This document shows, one piece after another, positions 1 to 6,767 of a DNA stretch of 8,076 bases (within the stretch, counting starts at the first letter, position 1; every line of letters starts with the position of its first letter). Position numbers and translations under genes: made by a program. Location of the stretch: positions 1-8,076 of the forward strand of contig JAKBCI010000069.1 in the NCBI GenBank assembly GCA_021807965.1, given 5' to 3'. Source of the stretch: Actinomycetes bacterium (GTDB lineage: Bacteria > Actinomycetota > Acidimicrobiia > Acidimicrobiales > RAAP-2). Below the pieces are notes generated by a model. It saw only the letters and a list, made by a program, of their open reading frames with translations. It was not told where the DNA came from and made no database searches.

Positions 1-73
1 TCGGCGACACCCGCTCGAAGTCAACGTGCGATTCCAGCCACGCCAACGCCGTGCCGTACGTCTCAAATCGCAC
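1..73 (-). CDS. folC: Folylpolyglutamate/dihydrofolate synthase, N-terminal fragment (partial)
   Basis: This is only the first 24 codons of a gene that leaves the window at position 1. The reading begins V-R-F-E-T-Y-G-T-A-L-A-W-L-E-S-H-V-D-F-E-R. The pattern TY..ALAWLESH..FE resembles the very N-terminus of FolC proteins, which add glutamate to folates in the cytoplasm. The GTG at 73-71 is the only sensible start, because the clpX stop codon (79-77) lies in the same frame two codons upstream. The 3-nt gap to clpX implies co-transcription and translational coupling, and no strong Shine-Dalgarno sequence is visible. folC close to clpX is a known arrangement in actinobacteria. The catalytic parts lie outside the window, so the call rests on a short motif and on context. 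Confidence 0.6.
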   Translation of the reverse strand, partial: MRFETYGTALAWLESHVDFERVSP

Positions 74-76
74 GGC

Positions 77-1333
<1,257 letters not shown>

Positions 1334-1339
1334 CGATAT

Positions 1340-1344
1340 CCTCC
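1340..1344 (-). promoter_or_regulatory. Ribosome binding site that fixes the clpX start
   Basis: On the minus strand GGAGG is followed by six bases and then GTG (1333-1331). This is the best Shine-Dalgarno match near the gene. It favours the internal GTG over the upstream TTG at 1360. Confidence 0.8.
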
Positions 1345-1367
1345 GCCACGACCTGACCAAACCATCC

Positions 1368-1386
1368 TAGGAGTAAGCCACTCCTA
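1368..1386 (-). other. Hairpin in the clpP-clpX intergenic region
   Basis: TAGGAGT (1368-1374) and ACTCCTA (1380-1386) form a perfect 7-bp stem around a 5-nt loop. It lies between the clpP stop codon and the clpX ribosome binding site. No T-run follows on the minus strand, so it is not a standard intrinsic terminator. It could be an RNA stability or processing element, or a partial attenuator that sets the clpP:clpX ratio. The structure is visible; the role is inference. Confidence 0.5.
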
Positions 1387-1396
1387 AAGCGGGAAC

Positions 1397-2005
1397 CTAC
1401 GGTCGCGCGCTGATCACCTCGTCGATCAGGCCGTATTCGACGGCTTCGTCGGCCCCAATGATGAAATCCCGGTCGGTGTCCTTGGTGATTCGATCGACCG
1501 ACTGGCCAGTGTCGTTGGCGAGCATCTGATTCAGCATGTCCTTCATCCGCAAAATCTCGCGCGCCTGAATCTCAATGTCCGACGCTTGACCACCCACGCC
1601 ACCCCACGGCTGATGTAGCAGCACCCGGGCGTGCGGCAGCGCGTAGCGCTTCGTCTTGGCGCCGGCGCCCAGCAGCACCGCGGCGGCCGAAGCCGCTTGA
1701 CCAAAGCAAAACGTGGATACGTCGGGCTTGATGTACTTCATGGTGTCGTAAATCGCGAGCAGACCCGTGATATCGCCGCCTGGAGAGTTGATGTAGAGAT
1801 TGATGTCCTTCTCGGGATCCTCGGATTCCAGAAAGAGCATCTGAGCACAGATCAGATTCGCGACCGTATCGTCGATCGGCGTGCCGAGGAATATGATTCG
1901 TTCGCGGAGCAGCCGGCTGTAAAGATCGTAGGCGCGCTCGCCGCGATTCGACGACTCCACCACGGTAGGAACCAAGTAATTCTGGGCACGAAAGTGTTCA
2001 GTCAC
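1397..2005 (-). CDS. clpP: ATP-dependent Clp protease proteolytic subunit ClpP
   Basis: ClpP is the serine peptidase that forms the double-heptamer degradation chamber working with ClpX. The 202-aa protein has the full catalytic triad: Ser106 in GQAASAAAV, His131 in HQPWGG and Asp180 in TDRDF. It also has the conserved INSPGG segment (72-77), which forms the oxyanion and head-domain region. Length is normal. The GTG start at 2005-2003 is preceded by an AGGTGGAG-type ribosome binding site and lies 9 bp after the tig stop, so it is surely in the tig operon. Many actinobacteria carry two adjacent clpP genes (clpP1 clpP2), but here only one lies between tig and clpX. A second copy may exist elsewhere. 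The sequence around the His ([18 protein letters not shown]) is closer to the E. coli type than to mycobacterial ClpP1 or ClpP2 as I recall them. Confidence 0.97.
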   Translation of the reverse strand: MTEHFRAQNYLVPTVVESSNRGERAYDLYSRLLRERIIFLGTPIDDTVANLICAQMLFLESEDPEKDINLYINSPGGDITGLLAIYDTMKYIKPDVSTFCFGQAASAAAVLLGAGAKTKRYALPHARVLLHQPWGGVGGQASDIEIQAREILRMKDMLNQMLANDTGQSVDRITKDTDRDFIIGADEAVEYGLIDEVISARP

Positions 2006-2014
2006 GGCTCCACC

Positions 2015-3346
2015 TTAGGCGTCCGCGTCGGCGGACTCGTCGTCGCGCAGTAGCGCACGGTCGATCTCCAAGCCCGCGGGATCGACGAACGTCACGTTCT
2101 CGATCAACCACCGAGAAGCCTTCATTTTCGCGACTTCAGCGACGAAGGCAATCGTGCGACCAGAGTCACTCAGGTTGGCGCGCAACTCGTCGGCCCCGAC
2201 TCCCATCGCCGCGGCCGTACGCTGTATCTCGTCGGCAACCTCGGTCTCCGACGGTTCGAGTCCCTCGGCGCGCACCAGCGCCCGCAGTGCCAAATCAATC
2301 CGCACCGCGCGTGCGGCGTCGCTGCGCATCGACTCGAGCAAGGCGTCCGCCGACTGGTTCGTGATCTGCAGGAACGTTTCGAGATCGAGCTTCTGCTCAG
2401 CCAGCCGCTGCCCCAAATTGTGCAGCCGCTCGTTGGTCTCACTCGCCACCAACGACTCGGGTGCCACGTCCTCGGGCACCAGCTCGCCGAGTGCCACAAG
2501 TACTGCGTCGCGCTGCGCTAGTCGAGCTTCGACTACTTTGCGTCGACGCATCTGGTCCAGCAGTGCATCGCGCATCTCGTCGGCAGTCGACCACTCCGTG
2601 CTCTCAGCCACCCATTCATCGGTCAAGGCGGGCAGCACTCGCTCCTTCACCTGCTTCAGGCGCAACAGGTACGTCGCGTCGTCACCGCTTCGCCCCGGGC
2701 CGGTCACCGTCAGATTCTCGCCAGCGCGTAGTCCAATGATGAGTTCATCAACGCCCTTGACAATGGCGCCCGAGCCGACGGTGTACATGAAGTCGCTCAT
2801 CTCGAAGGGATCGTCGGCGGCGACCTCGGTCACCGTCACGTCCATCGTCACCAGGTCACCGGTCACTATGGGGCGTTCCACGTCGTGCAACGTGGCGTCG
2901 GTCTCGCGGAATTGATCGATCTGTGCATCGACCTCGGCGTCGGTGACCTGGGGCGACGGCAACGTCACGCGCAGGTGGCGTTGCCCGCTGATCTCGACTT
3001 CGGGACGAACCTCGACCTCGGCCTCAAAGACCAACATACCCTGGTCTTCTCCCGCGGTCACGGTAACCGCCGGTTCGCTAATGGGGTCGATCGCGGCTTC
3101 GGTGACGGCTCGGGCGTAGAAGTCGGGTATCGACTCACGGATTGCTTCACCGCGCAGCACGTCGGCGCCGCCAATATGGGCGATCAGCACGCTCTTGGGC
3201 ACCTTGCCTTTGCGAAATCCCTTGACGGAGACCTGTCTAGCGAGGGTCTTTGCCGTTCGGTCAATGGCATCGGACATTTCATCCTCGTCCACCTCGACGA
3301 CGAGTTTGACGTGGTTGGTGTCTCCGGGAGAAGCGGTTGCGCGCAT
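2015..3346 (-). CDS. tig: Trigger factor, ribosome-bound chaperone
   Basis: Trigger factor binds at the ribosome exit tunnel and shields nascent chains; its middle domain is a peptidyl-prolyl isomerase of the FKBP type. The ribosome-docking signature GFRKGKVP is seen at 43-50. The FKBP-like domain runs from about 157 to 237 (RPIVTGDLVTMDV through YTVGSG and GLRAGE). The helical SurA-like C-terminal domain follows to about 420, with an acidic tail ending ESADADA. At 443 aa it is slightly longer than E. coli trigger factor (432 aa). The ATG at 3346-3344 has no Shine-Dalgarno sequence (TCTCCT lies upstream), but a -10 box lies only 10 bp away, suggesting a nearly leaderless mRNA. It is probably the first gene of the tig-clpP-clpX unit. 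Confidence 0.95.
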   Translation of the reverse strand: MRATASPGDTNHVKLVVEVDEDEMSDAIDRTAKTLARQVSVKGFRKGKVPKSVLIAHIGGADVLRGEAIRESIPDFYARAVTEAAIDPISEPAVTVTAGEDQGMLVFEAEVEVRPEVEISGQRHLRVTLPSPQVTDAEVDAQIDQFRETDATLHDVERPIVTGDLVTMDVTVTEVAADDPFEMSDFMYTVGSGAIVKGVDELIIGLRAGENLTVTGPGRSGDDATYLLRLKQVKERVLPALTDEWVAESTEWSTADEMRDALLDQMRRRKVVEARLAQRDAVLVALGELVPEDVAPESLVASETNERLHNLGQRLAEQKLDLETFLQITNQSADALLESMRSDAARAVRIDLALRALVRAEGLEPSETEVADEIQRTAAAMGVGADELRANLSDSGRTIAFVAEVAKMKASRWLIENVTFVDPAGLEIDRALLRDDESADADA

Positions 3347-3356
3347 AGGAGACGCT

Positions 3357-3384
3357 AGCCTACCGCCTAGCGCTCGACGCTCAA
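3357..3384 (-). promoter_or_regulatory. Predicted tig promoter giving a near-leaderless transcript
   Basis: On the minus strand TTGAGC (3384-3379) is followed by 16 bp and then TAGGCT (3362-3357), which fits the actinobacterial TTGAC-like and TAnnnT pattern. Transcription would start about 3 nt before the tig ATG. The -35 box overlaps the stop codon of the upstream gene. An alternative -10, TAGCGT, lies 4 bp further downstream. This is a visual consensus match without start-site data. Confidence 0.45.
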
Positions 3385-4193
3385 ATCATCACCCGCAGCG
3401 CCTGCGCAAAGGCTCTCGCCGCATCGTGATCACCTCGGACGTCGGTCGCCGAAGCCTCTAAGAACGCCTCCGCACTGATTCGGCCGGCCGCCCGGCGCCA
3501 AAACAGGGCGACGGGAGTACTCACGTCTAGCGCCGGTGGACTAGCCAGTGCGCCAACGGCACCGCAACGACCCTGATTCATTACCAGCATGATCGTTCGC
3601 CCCGACCGTCCGCTTAGGTTCACCTGCATCGAGAACCCATCGGGTGCGGCCATTCGCTTGCCAACGACGTACGGCAGCGCCGCTTCGAATCGATTCACGA
3701 CTATTTCCTCCGCCGGTCCGTGATCGTCCGCGGGCTCGAGGAGTGCGTCTCGTATGTCCTGGAGGTGTATCCAACTGTCGAGCACCCGCGTCTCTTGGAA
3801 GTAGTGATAGGGCCGCTCGCCTTCCGGGCTCCAGCCCACGCGGTCCCAGTCGTCCTGGGATAGTGCGCGCAGTCGCGCCAGTGACGCCTGGGTCGCACGA
3901 CGAAACGAATCGAGGACGTCGATGCCGGGTCGATCGCGATTGGCCTGGACGAAAGCCTCGTTGAGACGTCCGATGTCGTTCTGCACGTAGTCGGGGTACT
4001 CGCCGTCGAACTGGGGCGGCGTCGCGCCATTGAGCATCTGCTCGAAACCAAGCAGATGACTCAGCACGTCGCGCACGCTCCAACCGGGACACGGCGTAGC
4101 GGCGTCGTACGCGAACGGCGATTGGGGGCGCACGACGCCGTCGATGGTGTTCCAGGTCACGTCCAATGCGTCGACGATCCACTCGTAAGGCAC
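3381..4193 (-). CDS. DinB-fold / mycothiol-dependent maleylpyruvate isomerase family protein
   Basis: The 270-aa protein matches the actinobacterial maleylpyruvate isomerase N-terminal superfamily (TIGR03083-like): metal-binding four-helix-bundle proteins, some of which use mycothiol as cofactor. It has the entry motif PGWSVRDVLSHLLGFE (36-51), which supplies His46. The second metal-site block, RVLDSWIHLQDIRDA (136-150), supplies His143 and has Asp139 where many relatives have Glu. The C-terminal third (about 185-245, including TPVALFWRRAAGRIS) resembles the MDMPI C-terminal domain. The substrate cannot be told from sequence and the family is largely uncharacterised. The GTG start at 4193-4191 has GGAGG four bases upstream. 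It lies upstream of tig on the same strand, but tig appears to have its own promoter. It is divergent from tRNA-Pro. Confidence 0.8.
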   Translation of the reverse strand: MPYEWIVDALDVTWNTIDGVVRPQSPFAYDAATPCPGWSVRDVLSHLLGFEQMLNGATPPQFDGEYPDYVQNDIGRLNEAFVQANRDRPGIDVLDSFRRATQASLARLRALSQDDWDRVGWSPEGERPYHYFQETRVLDSWIHLQDIRDALLEPADDHGPAEEIVVNRFEAALPYVVGKRMAAPDGFSMQVNLSGRSGRTIMLVMNQGRCGAVGALASPPALDVSTPVALFWRRAAGRISAEAFLEASATDVRGDHDAARAFAQALRVMI

Positions 4194-4388
4194 GCGTCCT
4201 CCCCGCTCGGTCCTCGGTCACCTCGTACTTCACCATAGAACGCACGCAATCGCGCGAACCAGCGCCCCGTCGACACGAGAGGCCGCCACGAACACCCCCG
4301 GGCGCTGCAACCTTGACCCGTCGCCGACGGCGACGCGGTAACCCCGCAACACCGCGTAGTAGCCTGTCGCACGAAGGAGACGACGCCG
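4194..4388. promoter_or_regulatory. Divergent intergenic region, MDMPI-like gene and tRNA-Pro
   Basis: No gene is convincing here. On the minus strand TATGGT (4237-4232) could be a -10 box for the MDMPI-like gene. On the plus strand TAGCCT (4360-4365) lies 23 bp before tRNA-Pro and could be its -10 box. TTGACC (4313-4318) is present but too far away (41 bp) to pair with it. These are weak visual matches. Confidence 0.25.
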
Positions 4389-4466
4389 CGGGGCGTAGCG
4401 CAGCTTGGTTAGCGCGCGTGCTTTGGGAGCACGAGGTCCCCGGTTCGAATCCGGGCGCCCCGACCA
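4389..4466 (+). tRNA. tRNA-Pro (anticodon UGG)
   Basis: A full cloverleaf can be drawn. The acceptor stem CGGGGCG (4389-4395) pairs with CGCCCCG (4456-4462). The anticodon stem CGTGC/GCACG encloses TTTGGGA, with TGG at 4424-4426. The T-arm is CCCCGG-TTCGAAT-CCGGG. The discriminator is A4463 and CCA is encoded at 4464-4466. It reads proline CCA and other CCN codons by wobble. The disrupted YCF48-like remnant and the IS607 element follow it. Confidence 0.97.
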
Positions 4467-4559
4467 CTTGAACCCGCTATACGTCATCTAGATCCACGCT
4501 CACGTCGGTGCCGCTACGCCGGGTTCACCTAGCCCTTCGTCTGGCCCTGGCCACCGTAG

Positions 4560-4766
4560 CCTCGGCACCGTTGCCCGAGCCCGGTAGTGAACGCAGGCTA
4601 CGTGGGCGCTGTGGTCGCCGAACCGACGAACGCCGTCTTCCTGTCGGGCGATCGCATGTCCCTGCTCGTGAGCCGAGATCATGCCAGACACTGGCAGCTC
4701 GCCAAGCCGACGATCGGCTCGACCGATAGCGCTACCCAGGCACCGATCTTCTTCAGTGCTTCGCGG
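4560..4766 (+). pseudogene. 5' part of a disrupted YCF48/BNR-like (Asp-box) gene
   Basis: The frame is open from 4560, after a stop codon at 4557. It reads through VVNAGYVGAVVAEP, then VFLSGDRMSLLVSRDHARHW and QAPIFFSASR up to the IS607 junction. The rhythm 'LLVS-D-ar-W' followed by 'FFSAS' is that of the beta-blade repeats in YCF48, BNR or photosynthesis-stability-factor-like proteins, often extracytoplasmic in bacteria. No good start or ribosome binding site exists in this frame. Another frame holds a weakly hydrophobic run (VHLALRLALATVASAPLPEPG, from about 4523) that might be a decayed signal peptide reached by a frameshift. The 3' part resumes at 6767, beyond the insertion element. It is not functional as it stands, and the family call rests on motif resemblance only. 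Confidence 0.55.
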
Positions 4767-4767
4767 A
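4760..4767 (+). repeat. 8-bp direct repeat at the tnpB-side end of the IS607 element (copy 1)
   Basis: TTCGCGGA occurs here and again exactly 2000 bp away at 6760-6767. It holds the GG dinucleotide (4765-4766) that IS607 serine transposases use as crossover core. IS607 makes no target duplication, so only the GG need be shared; the rest may be microhomology or chance. Confidence 0.7.
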
Positions 4768-4903
4768 CCATTATCCTCGAGCCGTTGCAACCGAGTGCAC
4801 TTTAGTGAGTCCACTCATGCTGCACTCCTCACGGAGTTGTTCGGCCCGGCTAACGCCGGACTTCCCTTTCGCGTGTCATCGCCAGCCGCTGAGTGAGACT
4901 CAG
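4767..4903 (-). ncRNA. Candidate omega RNA (right-end guide RNA scaffold) of TnpB
   Basis: TnpB nucleases use a guide RNA whose scaffold comes from the 3' end of tnpB and the element's right end, with the guide read from flanking DNA. This stretch is dense in perfect hairpins: CTGAGT/ACTCAG (4889-4903, 3-nt loop), CCGGC/GCCGG (4846-4859) and ACTCC/GGAGT (4824-4837). There is also a nested pair made of GAGTGCA/TGCACTC (4793-4799 and 4821-4827) around TGAGT/ACTCA (4806-4817). The 4824-4837 stem overlaps and would compete with the outer nested stem. The last stem spans the tnpB stop codon. The RNA would end at the element end, and the guide would begin with host bases at 4766 and below. The 5' limit is uncertain and may lie deeper in tnpB. 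Confidence 0.5.
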
Positions 4904-6179
4904 TCTGATGCTCGGCTCCACGCTTCACCGGGGCTCCAACTGAGCCCAGGCTCGCCCAACGGGCGAGATTGATGGCTGCGTTGTCATCGCGCTGGTGTAA
5001 GGAAGAACATTCCTCACAGGTCCAGTGTTCCAACCAACCAATGGCTTGGACGTGACCACAGTCGTGGCACGTCCTGGACGAAGGATGGAACCGGTCGGCT
5101 TCGATCAGCCGTGACCCATGCCAGGGGCACTTGTATCGAAGCTGACGACGGATCTCTTCCATTGCCGCGTCGAAGAGGCCACGCCGGCGCGAACGGGCAC
5201 CGGGTAGACCTTTCTGTTGCAGCAGTGACGCCGCATTCAGTCCTTCGACCACGATCACGCCGTGGGTTTTGGCGAGGTCGGTGGTGAAGACGTGGATGGT
5301 GTGACGGCGCAGGTTTACCACCTCGGCGTGGAGGCGGGCGATCTTGGCGGCGGCCTCTTGATACTGGCGCGAGCCGCGCGTGCGACGAGCTCGTTGACGC
5401 TGGAGCCGGCGCAGTTCCTTAAGTCGGTGCTCGAGAGCCTTGGGGTTGGCGAGTTTGCCGATCACCTCGCTGGTGGTGGCGACGGTCGCCAGACGTCGAA
5501 CTCCGACGTCGACGCCGACCACCGAAGCTGCACGCGTGACGTGGGCCTGCTGGGGGCGAGCGACCGAAACTCTGACGGCGGCGATAATGGGCTCTCCTTG
5601 TCGAGAGACCGTGACGCCGAGGATCTTGGCTCGATCCAGCGAAGTGAGCCGTTCGGGGCGTCGGGTGTTCTCGTGGGTGCGGATAGTGCCGAGGACCGGG
5701 ATCGTGAGGTGACGCCGGTCAGCTTCGAGCCTCATTGGGCCGGTAGTGAAAGAGAAACGGTCGCGGTCCTTGCCACGCTTCTTGAACCGTGGGAAGCCGA
5801 CCCGGCGGCCGGAAATCTTCCCCGAGCGTGACTTTTGCCAGCGCCAGTAGGCGTCGGTGGCTCCGCGCACGCCGTCGGCGAAGACCTCCTTGGAGACCTC
5901 TCGCCACCAGACCTCACCAGTCTCGTCATTCACGCAGACGGCGTTGTTGTGCGCGTTCCAGCTCTTACGCATCGAGTAGAACGAGGGCACGGGACCCGAT
6001 TCACCGGTCTCGCGGTAGCGCTCGAGGTCGGTCTTTAGCTGATCGAGCGTCCAGTTAAAGGCCTTGCGGCGTGCGCCGAAGAATCGGCCGATTTGAGCTG
6101 CCTGTTCGGACGTTGGATCGAGCGCGAAGGTGAACGCCTGAATGATCTGGCCGTCGGGTGGACAGTACCTACGCGGCAT
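4815..6179 (-). CDS. tnpB: RNA-guided endonuclease TnpB (IS607-associated)
   Basis: TnpB is the transposon-encoded ancestor of Cas12: an RNA-guided, TAM-dependent DNA nuclease that helps the element persist. The 454-aa product has the N-terminal OrfB-type segment (AFTFALDPTSEQAAQIGRFF, from residue 15), a basic mid-region, and a split RuvC domain. The triad is complete: Asp224 in GVDVG, Glu312 in VVEGL and Asp398 in QRDDNAA. The zinc ribbon has Cys371, Cys374, Cys388 and Cys391. A C-terminal tail of about 45 residues, rich in small and charged residues, overlaps the candidate guide RNA. I chose the ATG at 6179-6177, with AGGAG seven bases upstream, overlapping the tnpA end by 11 bp. The frame stays open upstream to 6407, but that part lies inside tnpA. 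No internal stop or frameshift is visible. Confidence 0.93.
   Translation of the reverse strand: MPRRYCPPDGQIIQAFTFALDPTSEQAAQIGRFFGARRKAFNWTLDQLKTDLERYRETGESGPVPSFYSMRKSWNAHNNAVCVNDETGEVWWREVSKEVFADGVRGATDAYWRWQKSRSGKISGRRVGFPRFKKRGKDRDRFSFTTGPMRLEADRRHLTIPVLGTIRTHENTRRPERLTSLDRAKILGVTVSRQGEPIIAAVRVSVARPQQAHVTRAASVVGVDVGVRRLATVATTSEVIGKLANPKALEHRLKELRRLQRQRARRTRGSRQYQEAAAKIARLHAEVVNLRRHTIHVFTTDLAKTHGVIVVEGLNAASLLQQKGLPGARSRRRGLFDAAMEEIRRQLRYKCPWHGSRLIEADRFHPSSRTCHDCGHVQAIGWLEHWTCEECSSLHQRDDNAAINLARWASLGSVGAPVKRGAEHQTESHSAAGDDTRKGSPALAGPNNSVRSAA
4890..4897 (+). repeat. Subterminal motif TGAGTGAG (tnpB-side copy)
   Basis: TGAGTGAG is the exact reverse complement of CTCACTCA at 6734-6741 near the other end. 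A related AGTGAGTCCACTCA lies at 4804-4817. They may be transposase contact sites, or the copy here may simply be part of the guide-RNA hairpin. Confidence 0.3.
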
Positions 6180-6748
6180 CGTCGGACTCCTGAGCTGCCG
6201 CGAGGGCTTTCGCCGCTCGGTGGGTGGCGGCACGGCGACCATAGAGGCGAGCACAGACGGAGGTAAGCACCTCAGACATGTCACTAACGAGGTCGTCGTC
6301 GACTTCCGCGTCGTCGACCACAACCAGTCGTCGTCCGTTGGCGTGCAACGACGCAGCGACGTACTCGGAGCCGAACCTGGCAAAGCGATCACGATGTTCG
6401 ACGACAATCGTCGTCACGGATGCGTCGCTAAGCAGGGCGAGGAATTTGCGTCGCTTTCCGTAGAGACCGGAGCCAACTTCGGTGACGACCCGGTCAATCG
6501 AGTGGCCGTTCGCTGTCGCCCACGTGGCGACCCGCGCGACTTGGCGATCGAGGTCTCGTCGCTGATCGGCTGATGAGACCCGCGCATAAATGACGGTCGA
6601 CCCACTCTGGAATGCAGCGCTTTCGAGATCGCCGACCAGAATCAAGCGCCCGATCTGACGCGCGGGCACCGGCAGTGTCTTCACGGAACCACCGATACGC
6701 GGTCTGAGGATGGATCCCTTGCACATCTGCCCACTCACTCACGTTCAT
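6169..6748 (-). pseudogene. tnpA: IS607 serine recombinase TnpA, frameshifted
   Basis: TnpA is the small serine recombinase that moves IS607. Starting at ATG 6748-6746 the protein reads MNVSEWADVQGIHPQTAYRW then FREDT, the usual MerR-type helix-turn-helix. At 6673-6679 the frame breaks. The next expected residues, LPVPARQIGRLILVGD, are in a different frame and lead to the catalytic block TVIYARVSSADQRRDLDRQV (nucleophile Ser in YARVSS) and on to the normal C-terminus ending ESDDAA. The span of 580 nt is 2 short of a whole number of codons. GACACTGCCG fits loss of GC or CG from GACACGCTGCCG. With the 2 bases restored it would be 193 aa. A catalytic domain could still be made from an alternative start such as TTG 6738, but without the DNA-binding helix. 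No slippery run suggests programmed frameshifting; a sequencing error is possible. Confidence 0.85.
6734..6741 (+). repeat. Subterminal motif CTCACTCA (tnpA-side copy)
   Basis: This is the inverted copy of 4890-4897. It is part of CCACTCACTCAC (6731-6742), which also shares CCACTCA with 4811-4817. It lies inside the first codons of tnpA, so coding constraint is an alternative explanation. Confidence 0.3.
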
Positions 6749-6749
6749 T

Positions 6750-6759
6750 ACTACGTAGT
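6750..6759. repeat. 10-bp palindrome at the tnpA-side end of the IS607 element
   Basis: ACTACGTAGT is a perfect palindrome squeezed between the tnpA ATG and the crossover repeat TTCGCGGA. Its place, directly beside the recombination core, suits a site bound by a dimeric serine recombinase. That role is inference. Confidence 0.45.
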
Positions 6760-6767
6760 TTCGCGGA
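6760..6767 (+). repeat. 8-bp direct repeat at the tnpA-side end of the IS607 element (copy 2)
   Basis: This is the second copy of TTCGCGGA, with the GG core at 6765-6766. It marks the junction between element and the 3' part of the disrupted host gene. Confidence 0.7.

Larger units (their letters stand above)
4767..6766 (-). mobile_element. IS607-family insertion sequence, 2000 bp, tnpA frameshifted, tnpB intact
   Basis: The element encodes a serine recombinase (tnpA, 6169-6748) overlapped by tnpB (4815-6179), the defining gene pair of IS607. The ends were set from a shared 8-bp TTCGCGGA at both junctions and from host continuity. Joining base 4766 to 6767 gives an uninterrupted TCG CGG AGT GGT GTG ATA TCA, so the host frame (FFSASR then SGVISVG) continues across the repaired site. 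There are no long terminal inverted repeats, as expected. The left end is only 18 bp from the tnpA ATG. Because of the repeat the exact junction may slide by up to 8 bp. The boundary logic is strong although no empty-site homologue could be compared. Confidence 0.85.

Noticed and set aside
1334..1360. clpX start at TTG 1360
   Set aside because: The nine added residues are encoded by the leader that contains the Shine-Dalgarno sequence of the GTG at 1333, and the GTG start gives the normal ClpX N-terminus.
2154..2915. A 253-residue plus-strand frame opposite tig
   Set aside because: Its composition is dominated by Ser, Arg and Ala, as expected for the antisense of a GC-rich coding region, and tig is unmistakable.
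4389..4466. tRNA-Pro as an integration site for a larger genomic island
   Set aside because: I looked for a second copy of the tRNA 3' end in the window and found none, and no tyrosine integrase is present. The IS607 element inserted by its own GG core about 300 bp away.
3541..4467. A 308-residue minus-strand frame crossing tRNA-Pro and the MDMPI-like gene
   Set aside because: It is a high-GC shadow frame: Arg-rich, with no family motif, running through a tRNA. The MDMPI-like frame has clear conserved motifs.
4500..4814. A 104-residue minus-strand frame after tnpB
   Set aside because: It spans the element-host junction and has no motif. The plus-strand YCF48-like fragment explains the region better.
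4793..4903. CRISPR-like repeats near the tnpB end
   Set aside because: The repeats are short, inverted rather than direct and unevenly spaced. They fit guide-RNA hairpins, not an array.
5262..5831. A 189-residue plus-strand frame opposite tnpB
   Set aside because: It is Gly/Asp-rich and antisense to the RuvC domain of tnpB; no independent evidence for a gene.
6180..6407. N-terminal extension of tnpB (76 extra residues, open frame back to 6407)
   Set aside because: This part overlaps tnpA out of frame and has no TnpB-like sequence. The ATG at 6179 has a good AGGAG and begins the normal TnpB N-terminus.
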